A stretch of DNA of 25,337 nt from Leidyana gryllorum EB-2025a (Eukaryota; Apicomplexa): positions 1-25,337 of the forward strand of contig JBLWGC010000054.1 of NCBI GenBank assembly GCA_048772705.1, in the 5' to 3' direction. Below, piece by piece: positions 12,158-18,214 of this stretch. The notes under the pieces are model-generated. The model was not told where the DNA came from. It saw only the letters and a program-made list of their open reading frames with translations, and did no database searches. The position numbers and the translations under genes were made by a program. Positions within the stretch are counted from its first letter, which is position 1. Each line of letters opens with the position of its first letter.

Positions 12158-12239
12158 CGACAACTGCTGGATTTGAACCAGCCCGGGCCAGGCCCAGTAG
12201 ATTTCTAGTCTACCCCCTTAACCACTCGGGCAAGTTGCC
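12158..12239 (-). tRNA. tRNA-Ser-AGA: tRNA-Ser (AGA)
   Basis: 82-nt Ser body with CTAGAAA; acceptor and T-stem pair. The variable-arm region reads GGGCC..GGCCCGG, slightly altered from 9411. Gly on the left converges, Lys relic on the right. Confidence 0.95.
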
Positions 12240-12298
12240 GCTGTCGAGCTTGGCATTTTGCAGCCAGTGGCTTCACATACGGTTCAGCACTGCTCGCG

Positions 12299-12361
12299 CC
12301 GTCACGAACCCCCGGTTCTCCCATCAAACGTCTTGCGCGCCAGCGACGGAGTTGGGGCGGC
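12299..12361 (-). pseudogene. Lys-derived relic with T-stem deletion
   Basis: 63 nt; 5' acceptor GCCGCCC, GCAAGAC then a broken anticodon arm; 3' acceptor half mutated to GTGACGG. Confidence 0.6.
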
Positions 12362-12492
12362 AAGGAAGCTCGCCCTGTACCTGGGAAGGCCCAAGATTCC
12401 ACGATCAATATAAATGGAATTGGTTACTAAGTCCGAATCTGTATCAGAGATCCACTCACTTGATCACGCCGACATTCCATATTTTCCAAGAC

Positions 12493-12506
12493 GGTACGGC
12501 TCTCGG
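12493..12506 (+). promoter_or_regulatory. Glu upstream element
   Basis: GGTACGGCTCTCGG beginning 38 bp before the damaged Glu 12531. Same subfamily of intervening sequence as 3427. Confidence 0.42.
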
Positions 12507-12530
12507 CCGAAGCCCCAACTCAACCACTCG

Positions 12531-12603
12531 TCCACTGTAGTCTAAGTGGCTAGGATATGCGACTCTCACCCTCACGATCCGGGTTCAAGTCTCGGCAGTG
12601 AAA
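12531..12603 (+). pseudogene. tRNA-Glu (CTC) relic
   Basis: Full 73 nt with loop CTCTCAC, but the anticodon stem TGCGA/CCTCA has two mismatches, the acceptor ends in CAGTGAA, and the T-stem has one. Probably dead. Confidence 0.75.
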
Positions 12604-12663
12604 ATCCAGCTGAGTGTGCTTGTGGGCAACAGTTCCATTCTTACTTTTAGGGAGATAGATCCA

Positions 12664-12736
12664 CACCGCCCGCGGGGCTCGAACCCGCGACTGCAAGATT
12701 AAGAGTCTTGCGCTCTACCGACTGAGCTAGGGCGGG
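12664..12736 (-). tRNA. tRNA-Lys-CTT: tRNA-Lys (CTT)
   Basis: CAAGA/TCTTG with CTCTTAA, GCGGG/CCCGC, TTCGAGC. The 5' base is C (CCGCCC) where other copies have G, leaving C1:T72 unpaired. 73 nt. Confidence 0.93.
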
Positions 12737-12839
12737 AAGGAAGCTCTAAACTTAGTTACACCCTATTTGCCGTTGGGTGGACAGTGGAAGTCAATTCATG
12801 TCTTCGTGTGTATATCCCGTCGCATGCACCCAAATATTC

Positions 12840-12911
12840 GGCTGTTTGGTCTAGTGATATGATCGTTCCTTTGGGTGGAAGAAGTCCTGGGTTCGATTCC
12901 CAGAACAGCCC
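12840..12911 (+). tRNA. tRNA-Pro-TGG: tRNA-Pro (TGG)
   Basis: Loop TTTGGGT gives TGG, reading CCA (and CCG). Acceptor GGCTGTT/AACAGCC and T-stem CTGGG/CCCAG perfect; anticodon stem GTTCC/GGAAG has G:G at its outer pair. Single copy of this anticodon. 72 nt. Confidence 0.9.
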
Positions 12912-13012
12912 GTCTGATAGTTGTTGACGCAACACGGCACTCGACCCATCCCGGACAGCTAAGACAGGATCTGAGTTGTTGACTCAACAGGCTGCAACCC
13001 GGCCATCCGCCC

Positions 13013-13085
13013 AGACGCTACTGGGACTCGAACCCAGAATCCCCGGTTCCGTAGACCGATGCCATATCCATTAGGCCATAGCGCC
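13013..13085 (-). tRNA. tRNA-Arg-ACG: tRNA-Arg (ACG)
   Basis: GGCGCTA/TAGCGTC, CTACGGA, CTGGG/CCCAG. 73 nt, all paired. Convergent with Pro 12840 across the two-repeat spacer. Confidence 0.95.
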
Positions 13086-13189
13086 GACTAACGGAGCCGT
13101 CAAATGGAAGTGTGTAGCGATCAAGAGAGGACATGGGCAGCTACGCCCGATCGTGGGTTTGGACAGACTTTCACCTACATCTGACATAC

Positions 13190-13261
13190 TATCCAAGCCA
13201 GGATTCGGGCCTGGGTATGCACGGCCACAACTTGCTGTTGTAAGCACTAGACGACCCAAAC
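13190..13261 (-). pseudogene. tRNA-His-like (GTG), G:U-paired acceptor
   Basis: Loop TTGTGGC; T-stem CCAGG/CCTGG with loop CCCGAAT. Acceptor GTTTGGG/CTTGGAT pairs throughout but with four or five G:U pairs. Anticodon stem GCAAG/CGTGC has one A:G and the D-arm GTCT..AACA does not close. Same changes in 7630 and 23763. Confidence 0.65.
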
Positions 13262-13337
13262 AATCTTCAAGTGAGGCTGGTGGGTACCAAAGCCACTTTA
13301 GATGTCAGGCTATCGGGTTTTGTGTCCTTGCTTTCCT

Positions 13338-13410
13338 GCCGCCCTAGCTCAGTCGGTAGAGCGCAAGACTCTTAATCTTGCAGTCGCGGGTTCGAGCCCC
13401 GCGGGCGGTG
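13338..13410 (+). tRNA. tRNA-Lys-CTT: tRNA-Lys (CTT)
   Basis: GCCGCCC/GGGCGGT, CAAGA/TCTTG with CTCTTAA, GCGGG/CCCGC, TTCGAGC; fully paired. 73 nt. Converges on Glu 13471. Confidence 0.97.
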
Positions 13411-13470
13411 TGGATCTATATCCCTGGATGTAAGAATGGAACTGTTGCCTGCAAGCACACTCAGCTGGAT

Positions 13471-13543
13471 TTCCGCTGCCGGGACTTGAACCCGGATCGT
13501 GCGGGTGAGAGCCGCATATCCTAGCCATTTAGACTACAGTGGA
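13471..13543 (-). tRNA. tRNA-Glu-CTC: tRNA-Glu (CTC)
   Basis: Loop CTCTCAC with TGCGG/CCGCA, T-stem CCGGG/CCCGG. Acceptor TCCACTG/CAGCGGA has one A:C. 73 nt. It lacks the upstream element found at -38 of other Glu genes. Confidence 0.92.
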
Positions 13544-13629
13544 CGAGACACAACAGTTGCACTGACGAATGAGGCGCCAGAGAACTGTGAGTCGGTCTCA
13601 GATGGAAAGTTCACCTAGGTTTGGCGGGC

Positions 13630-13678
13630 GGGCGGCTATCTCAAGTGGTAGAGCGGTGACTTTGCACGCGAGAGGTCA
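13630..13678 (+). pseudogene. tRNA-Ala (TGC) 5' part
   Basis: GGGCGGC, TAGAGC and loop TTTGCAC with GCGAGAGG match Ala, but the T-arm and 3' acceptor are missing and the anticodon stem is altered. Confidence 0.6.
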
Positions 13679-13759
13679 GTTAGACATCTATCAATGCCGC
13701 AGGGCAGGCTGAACATGGGGGTATTTGGTCACTTCCGCGACATGTCGAATTCGACAAGT

Positions 13760-13841
13760 GGCAACTTGCCTGAGTGGTTAAGGGGGCAGACTAGAAATCT
13801 ACTGGGCCTGGCCCGTGCTGGTTCGAATCCAGCAGTTGTCG
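13760..13841 (+). tRNA. tRNA-Ser-AGA: tRNA-Ser (AGA)
   Basis: Acceptor GGCAACT/AGTTGTC, loop CTAGAAA, T-loop TTCGAAT (others TTCAAAT). Anticodon stem GCAGA/TCTAC has one C:A and the D-stem starts CCTGAG. 82 nt. Confidence 0.92.
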
Positions 13842-13876
13842 TGTTATGTGATCGGGCATCAACTCCATTCGGTCGT

Positions 13877-13907
13877 GGCTGTGCTATATCATTCCAGCTA
13901 GTCGCCC
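13877..13907 (-). pseudogene. tRNA-Ala 5' fragment
   Basis: GGGCGAC, TAGCT and a worn D-loop match Ala. The flank upstream (GGGGTCTGCACAGC) is the usual Ala flank. The 3' half is absent; inverted pair with Pro 14001 as at 10033/10194. Confidence 0.5.
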
Positions 13908-14000
13908 GCTGTGCAGACCCCATAGCATTTAGTGGTTCTTGACATATTATGACCAGTCTCTCGACTGTACCAGCCATTTGCACCACCGACCGATGGGATG

Positions 14001-14067
14001 GGCTGTTTGGTCTAGTGCTATGACCCCTCCTCAGGGTGGAGTCCTGGTTCGATTCCCAGCACAGCCC
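14001..14067 (+). pseudogene. tRNA-Pro (AGG) relic
   Basis: Loop TCAGGGT gives AGG, but the unit is 67 nt: three bases of the variable region and one of the T-stem are missing, and U33 is C. Acceptor GGCTGTT/CACAGCC has one mismatch. Confidence 0.7.
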
Positions 14068-14189
14068 TCTTGGTCGTAGGTTGACCCGATGGGACAAGTC
14101 GCCCCAGAACCAACAAAGCCACCTCGTTAGCCCACCTCGGTAGGGCAGTCAGGGCAACTAACATCTAGAGAATCGCATTTCGGCTAAGT

Positions 14190-14227
14190 CTACGACCTTG
14201 GAAAGGGGTTCCAAGAGCACAAGTGCC
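14190..14227 (-). pseudogene. tRNA-Gly (TCC) fragment
   Basis: GCACTTG and the TTCC..AAGGTCGTA stretch match Gly(TCC) at 22163 with a large deletion in between. Confidence 0.45.
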
Positions 14228-14292
14228 GTCTAGAGAGTACGGTGCCGCAAATGCGGGCGGATGATCGCAACCATGTTTAGGCTAATGACTGA

Positions 14293-14364
14293 AGCCTCCT
14301 GCCGGAATCGAACCAGCGACCTTTCGCTTACAAAGCGAATGCTCTGCCCCTAAGCTAAGGAGGC
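14293..14364 (-). tRNA. tRNA-Thr-TGT: tRNA-Thr (TGT)
   Basis: Acceptor GCCTCCT/AGGAGGC is perfect, TTCGC/GCGAA frames TTTGTAA, T-stem GCTGG/CCGGC pairs with T:G. 72 nt. Reads ACA. Upstream spacer and Ser(AGA) as at 15570. Confidence 0.96.
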
Positions 14365-14428
14365 ATTCCCTGTCTCGACCCATATGAGTTTTTGATGCTG
14401 GGAATTGCATCATTTCCACCACATCGCA

Positions 14429-14510
14429 CGACAACTGCTGGATTTGAACCAGCGCGGGCCAGGCCCAGTAGATTTCTAGTCTACCCCCTCAACCACTCGG
14501 GCAAGTTGCC
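14429..14510 (-). tRNA. tRNA-Ser-AGA: tRNA-Ser (AGA)
   Basis: All stems pair, loop CTAGAAA; one D-loop change (TTGAGG). 82 nt, discriminator G. Confidence 0.95.
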
Positions 14511-14570
14511 GCTGTCGAACTTGGCATTTTGCAGCCAGTGGCTTCGCATACAATTCAGCACTGCTCGCGC

Positions 14571-14633
14571 CCCCCCCGAACCCGCGGTTCTCCCATCAAA
14601 AGTCTTGCGCTCCACCGACGGAGTTGGGGCGGC
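14571..14633 (-). pseudogene. Lys-derived relic with T-stem deletion
   Basis: 63 nt; loop CTTTTGA gives TTT; 5' acceptor GCCGCCC faces a G run at the 3' acceptor position (eight C on the plus strand), so pairing is shifted. Confidence 0.6.
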
Positions 14634-14773
14634 AAGGAAGCTCGCCCTGTACTCGGTGAAGGGGCGAAGGCCCAAGATTCCACGATCAATACAAATGGAA
14701 TTGGTTACTAAGTCCGAATCTGTATCAGAGATCCACTCACTTGATCACGCCGACATACCATGTTTTCCAAGAC

Positions 14774-14787
14774 GGTACGGCTCTCGG
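14774..14787 (+). promoter_or_regulatory. Glu upstream element
   Basis: GGTACGGCTCTCGG beginning 38 bp before the Glu-type gene at 14812. Confidence 0.45.
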
Positions 14788-14811
14788 CCGAAGCCCCAAC
14801 TCAACCACTCG

Positions 14812-14884
14812 TCCACTGTAGTCTAAGTGGCTATGATTTGCGGCTCTTACCCGCACGATTCGGGTTCAAGTCCCGGCAGTGGAA
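14812..14884 (+). tRNA. Glu-type tRNA with CTT (Lys) anticodon
   Basis: Acceptor TCCACTG/CAGTGGA, T-stem CGGG/CCCG and anticodon stem TGCGG/CCGCA match Glu. The loop is CTCTTAC, so 34-36 is CTT, a Lys anticodon; its block twin at 21326 has CTTTCAC. D-stem region reads CTATGATT. 73 nt. Confidence 0.85.
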
Positions 14885-14960
14885 GTCATTGAAGTACTCG
14901 AGCAAAGTGCTCCACTAATCTCCGTCAGTAGCCATCGTTTCGTTATCTCCGGCTTCCATT

Positions 14961-15032
14961 GCCTTCTTAGCTTAGGGGCATAGCGTTCGCTTCGTAAGCG
15001 AGAAGTCGCCGGTTCGATTCCGGCTGAAGGCT
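14961..15032 (+). tRNA. tRNA-Thr-CGT: tRNA-Thr (CGT)
   Basis: Reads ACG. Acceptor GCCTTCT/TGAAGGC, TTCGC/GCGAG with TTCGTAA, T-stem GCCGG/CCGGC. D-stem has one change (TAGC). 72 nt. Confidence 0.94.
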
Positions 15033-15082
15033 CGACTGCATCGACTGGGCACCGGCAAGCTGCTCGCAAACTCCAATAATCG

Positions 15083-15147
15083 TAGCTCAGCCATCAGAGG
15101 TAAGTCTCTCAGCCACGAAGTCGCAGGTTTGGAACCTGCCAGTACCT
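15083..15147 (+). pseudogene. Asn-derived relic keeping its T-arm
   Basis: TAGCTCAG, a broken anticodon arm, then a perfect GCAGG/CCTGC stem with loop TTTGGAA and CAGTACC. No paired acceptor. Sits between Thr(CGT) and a truncated Pro, as in the twin at 21597. Confidence 0.6.
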
Positions 15148-15162
15148 GAGGCACCCACAGGG

Positions 15163-15226
15163 GGCTGTTTGGTCTAGTGGTATGATTCTTTCTTCGGCTG
15201 GAAGGAGTCCTGGGTTCAATGCCATG
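15163..15226 (+). pseudogene. tRNA-Pro (CGG), 3' end lost
   Basis: GGCTGTT, D-arm and CTTTC/GGAAG with loop TTCGGCT (CGG) match Pro; the T-arm breaks off at TTCAATGCCA and the 3' acceptor is missing. Same breakpoint at 21677. Confidence 0.7.
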
Positions 15227-15335
15227 TCTCTCCAAGGTCGGCTACTATACCCGGCTCCCACTCGTACAATCCCGAATGAAGTCCAGACCAGCTGAGACAA
15301 AATCTGAGTTGCACCAGTTGTGAGGGCTGGAACTG

Positions 15336-15407
15336 CTCCGAGACCGGGAATCGAACCCGGGTCTTCCGCGTGACAGGCGGAAATACTAACCACTATACTA
15401 TCTCGGA
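15336..15407 (-). tRNA. tRNA-Asp-GTC: tRNA-Asp (GTC)
   Basis: TCCGAGA/TCTCGGA, TCCGC/GCGGA with CTGTCAC, CCGGG/CCCGG: all perfect. 72 nt, discriminator G. Best Asp copy. Confidence 0.97.
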
Positions 15408-15486
15408 CGCTAGTAAACACGCCGGCTTCCAACCCCAGAACTCCTCGCATTTTGAGATTTCACCGATAGGAAACGGGTAACACTTC

Positions 15487-15535
15487 GGCAAGATGGCCGA
15501 GTGCTGTGTGCAAGCCGCCGTCCGAAAATGCGGGC
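15487..15535 (+). pseudogene. tRNA-Leu relic
   Basis: GGCAAGATGGCCGAGTG then a deletion into CTGTG and loop TGCAAGC (CAA-like, U33 lost). The T-arm is absent. Fused to the spacer before Thr 15570. Confidence 0.6.
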
Positions 15536-15569
15536 GGATGATCGCAACCATGTTTAGGCTAATGACTGA

Positions 15570-15641
15570 AGCCTCCTGCCGGAATCGAACCAGCGACCTT
15601 TCGCTTACAAAGCGAATGCTCTGCCCCTAAGCTTAGGAGGC
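15570..15641 (-). tRNA. tRNA-Thr-TGT: tRNA-Thr (TGT)
   Basis: Perfect acceptor GCCTCCT/AGGAGGC and loop TTTGTAA; 72 nt. About 300 bp including the flanks repeat 14228-14510 almost exactly. Confidence 0.96.
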
Positions 15642-15705
15642 ATTCCCTGTCTCGACCCATATGAGTTTTTGATGCTGGGAATTGCATCATTTCCACCACA
15701 TCGCA

Positions 15706-15786
15706 CGACAACTGCTGGATTTGAACCAGCGCGAGCCAGGCCCAGTAGATTTCAAGTCTACCCCTTAACCACTCGGGCAAGTTGCC
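15706..15786 (-). tRNA. tRNA-Ser-TGA: tRNA-Ser (TGA)
   Basis: Reads UCA (and UCG). Loop CTTGAAA within GTAGA/TCTAC; acceptor GGCAACT/AGTTGTC and T-stem pair. D-loop is one base shorter than in the AGA copies. 81 nt. The only sound TGA gene. Confidence 0.93.
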
Positions 15787-15902
15787 AACGGTCGAACTCG
15801 GCATGCCGCAGACAGTGGCTCCACATACGGTTCACACTTGATGTCCGTGAGATAGATTCGAATCGAGTGACGCGGTGGCACCGCGGTGGCATGGCGGTGA
15901 TC

Positions 15903-15976
15903 GCTCTCCTAGCTCAGCTGGTTAGAGCATCGGCCTTGTGTGCCGGGAGTCGAGAGTTCGATCCCCTCGGGGAGCA
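15903..15976 (+). tRNA. Ile(TAT)-type tRNA with TGT (Thr) anticodon
   Basis: The body follows Ile(TAT) at 5234 and its upstream flank (GGCGGTGATC) is the same. Loop CTTGTGT gives TGT. Acceptor GCTCTCC/GGGGAGC, TCGGC/GCCGG and T-stem GAGAG/CCCTC pair throughout; the T-stem is better than in the parent. 74 nt. True Thr(TGT) genes look quite different. Confidence 0.88.
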
Positions 15977-16027
15977 AATCGATCCAATGACAGCCGACGA
16001 CCACCGAGTGCATAGGAGGAGACCTCT

Positions 16028-16117
16028 GCGAGTAAATTCTATAAGTGTATCCTCCTGCGGACACTCGACAGTGCGAGTAAATTCTATAAGTGTATCCTCC
16101 TGCGGACACTCGACAGT
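16028..16117. repeat. 45-bp tandem duplication (2 copies)
   Basis: Two head-to-tail copies beginning GCGAGTAAATTCTATAAG at 16028 and 16073, essentially identical, abutting a decayed initiator Met gene. Recent by its identity. Confidence 0.9.
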
Positions 16118-16182
16118 GCGTCGTGCCGTTGGACGGACCTTGCAGTCGTAAGCCCAACACTCTGGCACTGAGTTCCACTACT
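16112..16182 (-). pseudogene. initiator tRNA-Met relic
   Basis: GTGTTGGGCT and AAGGTCCGTC match iMet 3731, but the anticodon loop reads CTTACGA and the anticodon stem is unpaired. The same GTGC flank and 45-bp repeat precede it. Confidence 0.65.
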
Positions 16183-16262
16183 TGAGCGTCGGGTATCATA
16201 AAGGAAGCGGAAATGTGTTTCTTGAGATTCGGAGTGATTTGACACACCATGAGTGCCGTAGC

Positions 16263-16308
16263 GGCTGTTTGGTTTGAAGGTATTATTCTTCCTTGCTTAG
16301 AAGAACAT
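16263..16308 (+). pseudogene. tRNA-Pro 5' fragment
   Basis: GGCTGTTTGGT and CTTCCTTGC match Pro up to the anticodon arm. No T-arm. Same class as 5395. Confidence 0.55.
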
Positions 16309-16316
16309 CGCAACTG

Positions 16317-16388
16317 AGTCTTGTAGCTCAGTCGGCAAAGCGTGTGGCTGTTCACACAAAGTCGCAGATTCGAAGCCTGGCAGTACCG
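16317..16388 (+). pseudogene. tRNA-Asn (GTT) relic
   Basis: 72 nt with loop CTGTTCA; one base lost from CCACA, T-stem GCAGA/CCTGG and acceptor AGTCTTG/CAGTACC mismatched. Shares GGCAAAGCG and GAAGCCTGG with 8247. Confidence 0.7.
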
Positions 16389-16465
16389 GGATCTGCGGTA
16401 TTCGACTCTCTCATAGAGGTTGGAACTCTGTATTCAAATACCAGCAGGTGCCGCCGTACGGAGTT

Positions 16466-16538
16466 TGGACGACCTGGGTATCGATCCCAGTACCTCTCGC
16501 ATGCTAAGCGAGCGCTCTACCATTTGAGCTAGTCGCCC
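16466..16538 (-). tRNA. tRNA-Ala-AGC: tRNA-Ala (AGC)
   Basis: GGGCGAC/GTCGTCC, GCTC/GAGC, CTCGC/GCGAG with TTAGCAT, CTGGG/CCCAG with A54 loop ATCGATA. 73 nt. Reads GCU/GCC/GCA via inosine. Confidence 0.96.
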
Positions 16539-16625
16539 GTTGTGCAGACCCCATCGATTTTTTTGTTCTCAACATCGTATGACCACTCTCTCGACTGTAC
16601 TCAGCGGGTTGCTCGACCGACAGCC

Positions 16626-16697
16626 GACTGTTTGGTCTAGTGGTATGATTCTTCCTTCCGGTGGAAGAAGTCCTGGCTTCGATTCCCAGAACAGCCC
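16626..16697 (+). tRNA. Pro-type tRNA with CCG (Arg) anticodon
   Basis: 72-nt Pro body with anticodon stem CTTCC/GGAAG. The loop is TTCCGGT, so 34-36 is CCG, complementary to Arg CGG; the Pro(CGG) loop would be TTCGGGT. Acceptor GACTGTT/AACAGCC and T-stem CTGGC/CCCAG each have one mismatch, so decay is possible. Confidence 0.78.
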
Positions 16698-16740
16698 GGT
16701 TGGTTGTCGGTTGACCCGACTCTCTATCTCATCTCAAGAT

Positions 16741-16754
16741 GGTACGGCTCTCGT
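16741..16754 (+). promoter_or_regulatory. Glu upstream element (one change)
   Basis: GGTACGGCTCTCGT, one difference from the others, again beginning 38 bp before its Glu gene at 16779. Confidence 0.42.
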
Positions 16755-16778
16755 CCAAAGCTGCAGCTGAGGAAGTTG

Positions 16779-16850
16779 TCCACTGTAGTCTAAGTGGCTA
16801 GGTTATGCGGCTCTCACCCGTACATCCGGGTTCAAGACCCGGCAGTGGAA
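16779..16850 (+). tRNA. tRNA-Glu-CTC: tRNA-Glu (CTC)
   Basis: TCCACTG/CAGTGGA, TGCGG/CCGTA with CTCTCAC, CCGGG/CCCGG. 72 nt: the variable loop is one base short. T-loop TTCAAGA. Confidence 0.9.
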
Positions 16851-16918
16851 GCTACTCGAGCAAAGTGCCTCAGTAATCCCCGTCAATAGTGACTGATTCT
16901 TGATCTTCGGCCTGGATT

Positions 16919-16990
16919 GCCTTCTTAGCTTAGGGGCAGAGCATTCGCTTAGTAAGCGAAAGGTCGCCGGTTCGATTCCGGCAGAAGGCT
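16919..16990 (+). tRNA. tRNA-Thr-AGT: tRNA-Thr (AGT)
   Basis: GCCTTCT/AGAAGGC, TTCGC/GCGAA with TTAGTAA, GCCGG/CCGGC perfect; 72 nt. Downstream is CGACTGCATCGACT, a flank shared by four Thr genes. Confidence 0.96.
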
Positions 16991-17020
16991 CGACTGCATC
17001 GACTAGGCACCTGCAAGCGG

Positions 17021-17067
17021 TAAGTCTCTTAGCCACGAAGCCGCAGGTTTGGAACCTGCCAGTACCT
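17021..17067 (+). pseudogene. Asn-derived relic, 5' truncated
   Basis: Shortest member of the family at 1798, 15083 and 21597: starts at TAAGTCTCTTAGCCAC and keeps the GCAGG/CCTGC arm with TTTGGAA. Confidence 0.5.
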
Positions 17068-17080
17068 AAGGTACCCACAG

Positions 17081-17152
17081 GGGGGTTTGGCCTGGTGGTA
17101 TGATTCTTTCTTCGGGTGGAAGAAGTCCTGGGTTCGATTCCCAGAACAGCCC
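17081..17152 (+). tRNA. tRNA-Pro-CGG: tRNA-Pro (CGG), damaged 5' acceptor
   Basis: CTTTC/GGAAG frames TTCGGGT (CGG, reads CCG), T-stem CTGGG/CCCAG perfect. The acceptor GGGGGTT/AACAGCC has two mismatches and the D-arm reads GGCCTGG. 24139 is the sound copy. Confidence 0.75.
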
Positions 17153-17266
17153 GTCTGATAGTTGTTGACGCAACAAGGCACTCGACCCATCCCGAGACAA
17201 TGTCCCTGACAGCTTAGATAGGATCTGAGTTGTTGACTCAACAGGCTACACCCCGACTATTCGCCC

Positions 17267-17339
17267 AGACGCTACTGGGACTCGAACCCAGAATCCCCGG
17301 TTCCGTAGACCGATGCCATATCCATTAGGCCCTAGCGCC
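17267..17339 (-). tRNA. tRNA-Arg-ACG: tRNA-Arg (ACG)
   Basis: Same as 13013 except GGCGCTAGGGCC at the 5' end (T8 changed to G). All stems pair. 73 nt. Confidence 0.94.
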
Positions 17340-17460
17340 GACTAGCGGAGCCGTCAAATGGAAGTGTGTAGCGATCAAGACAGGACATGGGCAGCGACGC
17401 CCGATGGTGGGTCTGGACAGACTTCACCCACATCTCCCATTCAAAACATCGGGGACATAC

Positions 17461-17508
17461 TATCCAAGCCAGGATTCGGGCTTGGGCATGCACGGCCACA
17501 ACTTGCTG
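17461..17508 (-). pseudogene. tRNA-His relic, 5' truncated
   Basis: From CAGCAAG with loop TTGTGGC through the T-arm to CTTGGAT matches 13190; the D-arm and 5' acceptor are deleted. Confidence 0.62.
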
Positions 17509-17568
17509 AGGCTGGTGGCAAAGCCACTTTAGTTGTCAGGCTATCGGGTTTTGTGTCGTTGCTTTCTT

Positions 17569-17641
17569 GCCGCCCTAGCTCAGTCGGTAGAGCGCAAGAC
17601 TCTTAATCTTGCAGTCGCGGGCTCGAGCCCCGCGGGCGGTG
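17569..17641 (+). tRNA. tRNA-Lys-CTT: tRNA-Lys (CTT)
   Basis: GCCGCCC/GGGCGGT, CTCTTAA loop, GCGGG/CCCGC. T54 is C (CTCGAGC). 73 nt. Converges on Glu 17676. Confidence 0.95.
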
Positions 17642-17675
17642 TGGATCTGTTGCCTGCAAGCACACTCAGCTGGAT

Positions 17676-17748
17676 TTCCACTGCCGGGACTTGAACCCGG
17701 ATCGTGCGGGTGAGAGCCGCATATCCTAGCCACTTAGACTACAGTGGA
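17676..17748 (-). tRNA. tRNA-Glu-CTC: tRNA-Glu (CTC)
   Basis: TCCACTG/CAGTGGA, TGCGG/CCGCA with CTCTCAC, CCGGG/CCCGG perfect. 73 nt. Reads GAG. Confidence 0.96.
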
Positions 17749-17772
17749 CAACTCCCTCAGCTGCAGCTTTAG

Positions 17773-17786
17773 CCGAGAGCCGTACC
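17773..17786 (-). promoter_or_regulatory. Glu upstream element (minus strand)
   Basis: Reverse complement of GGTACGGCTCTCGG, beginning 38 bp upstream of the minus-strand Glu gene that starts at 17748; position is kept although the gene is inverted. Confidence 0.48.
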
Positions 17787-17866
17787 CTCTTGACAAGACG
17801 TGATTCCAGAATCCTGCGGTAGAATAAGGGAGGATCTCTATACTAACCTCTGAAACATTGTAGCTG

Positions 17867-17939
17867 GGTCTTGTAGCTCAGTCGGCAGAGCGTGTGGCTG
17901 TTAACCACAAAGTCGCAGGTTCGAAACCTGCCAGGACCG
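17867..17939 (+). tRNA. tRNA-Asn-GTT: tRNA-Asn (GTT)
   Basis: GGTCTTG/CAGGACC, GCTC/GAGC, TGTGG/CCACA with CTGTTAA, GCAGG/CCTGC with TTCGAAA: fully paired. 73 nt, discriminator G. Best Asn copy. Confidence 0.97.
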
Positions 17940-18060
17940 GTTTCAGAGGCACTCTCCAAGGGAAGGAAAATCATACCACGAGCACTCCAACTCGACATGC
18001 GCGGCAGTGGCTCCCCATACAGCTAGCAAGCTTGCGGAACGTCTTTCGCGTGAGAGGCTA

Positions 18061-18133
18061 TGATGCGGATGGGACTCGAACCCACAACTCCCGGTTCCGA
18101 AGACCGATGCCCTATCCATTAGGCCACCGCACC
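18061..18133 (-). tRNA. tRNA-Arg-TCG: tRNA-Arg (TCG)
   Basis: Reads CGA/CGG. Acceptor GGTGCGG/CCGCATC with one G:U, TCGGT/ACCGG with CTTCGGA, T-stem GTGGG/CCCAT. 73 nt, discriminator A. Single copy; acceptor differs from the ACG family. Confidence 0.95.
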
Positions 18134-18214
18134 ATAGACAAGCTTCGGTCATCTCGATACTAGTTGGGTGTAAGAGGAGACACCTTGGGGCAGCTCGGTG
18201 GATGGGTTGCGAAT

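Larger units (their letters stand above)
12840..13543 (-). repeat. Pro-Arg-His-Lys-Glu block, inverted copy
   Basis: Inverted relative to 7361-8009; direct repeat of 17081-17748. Pro has TGG here, CGG at 17081 and AGG at 7938. Confidence 0.8.
14812..15407 (+). repeat. 596-bp Glu-Thr-AsnR-Pro-Asp block, copy 1
   Basis: Same length and order as 21326-21921. Differences seen are substitutions, including the Glu anticodon. Confidence 0.85.
17081..17748 (-). repeat. Pro-Arg-His-Lys-Glu block, inverted copy 2
   Basis: As 12840-13543 but with a truncated His and the Glu upstream element preserved at its outer edge. Confidence 0.8.
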
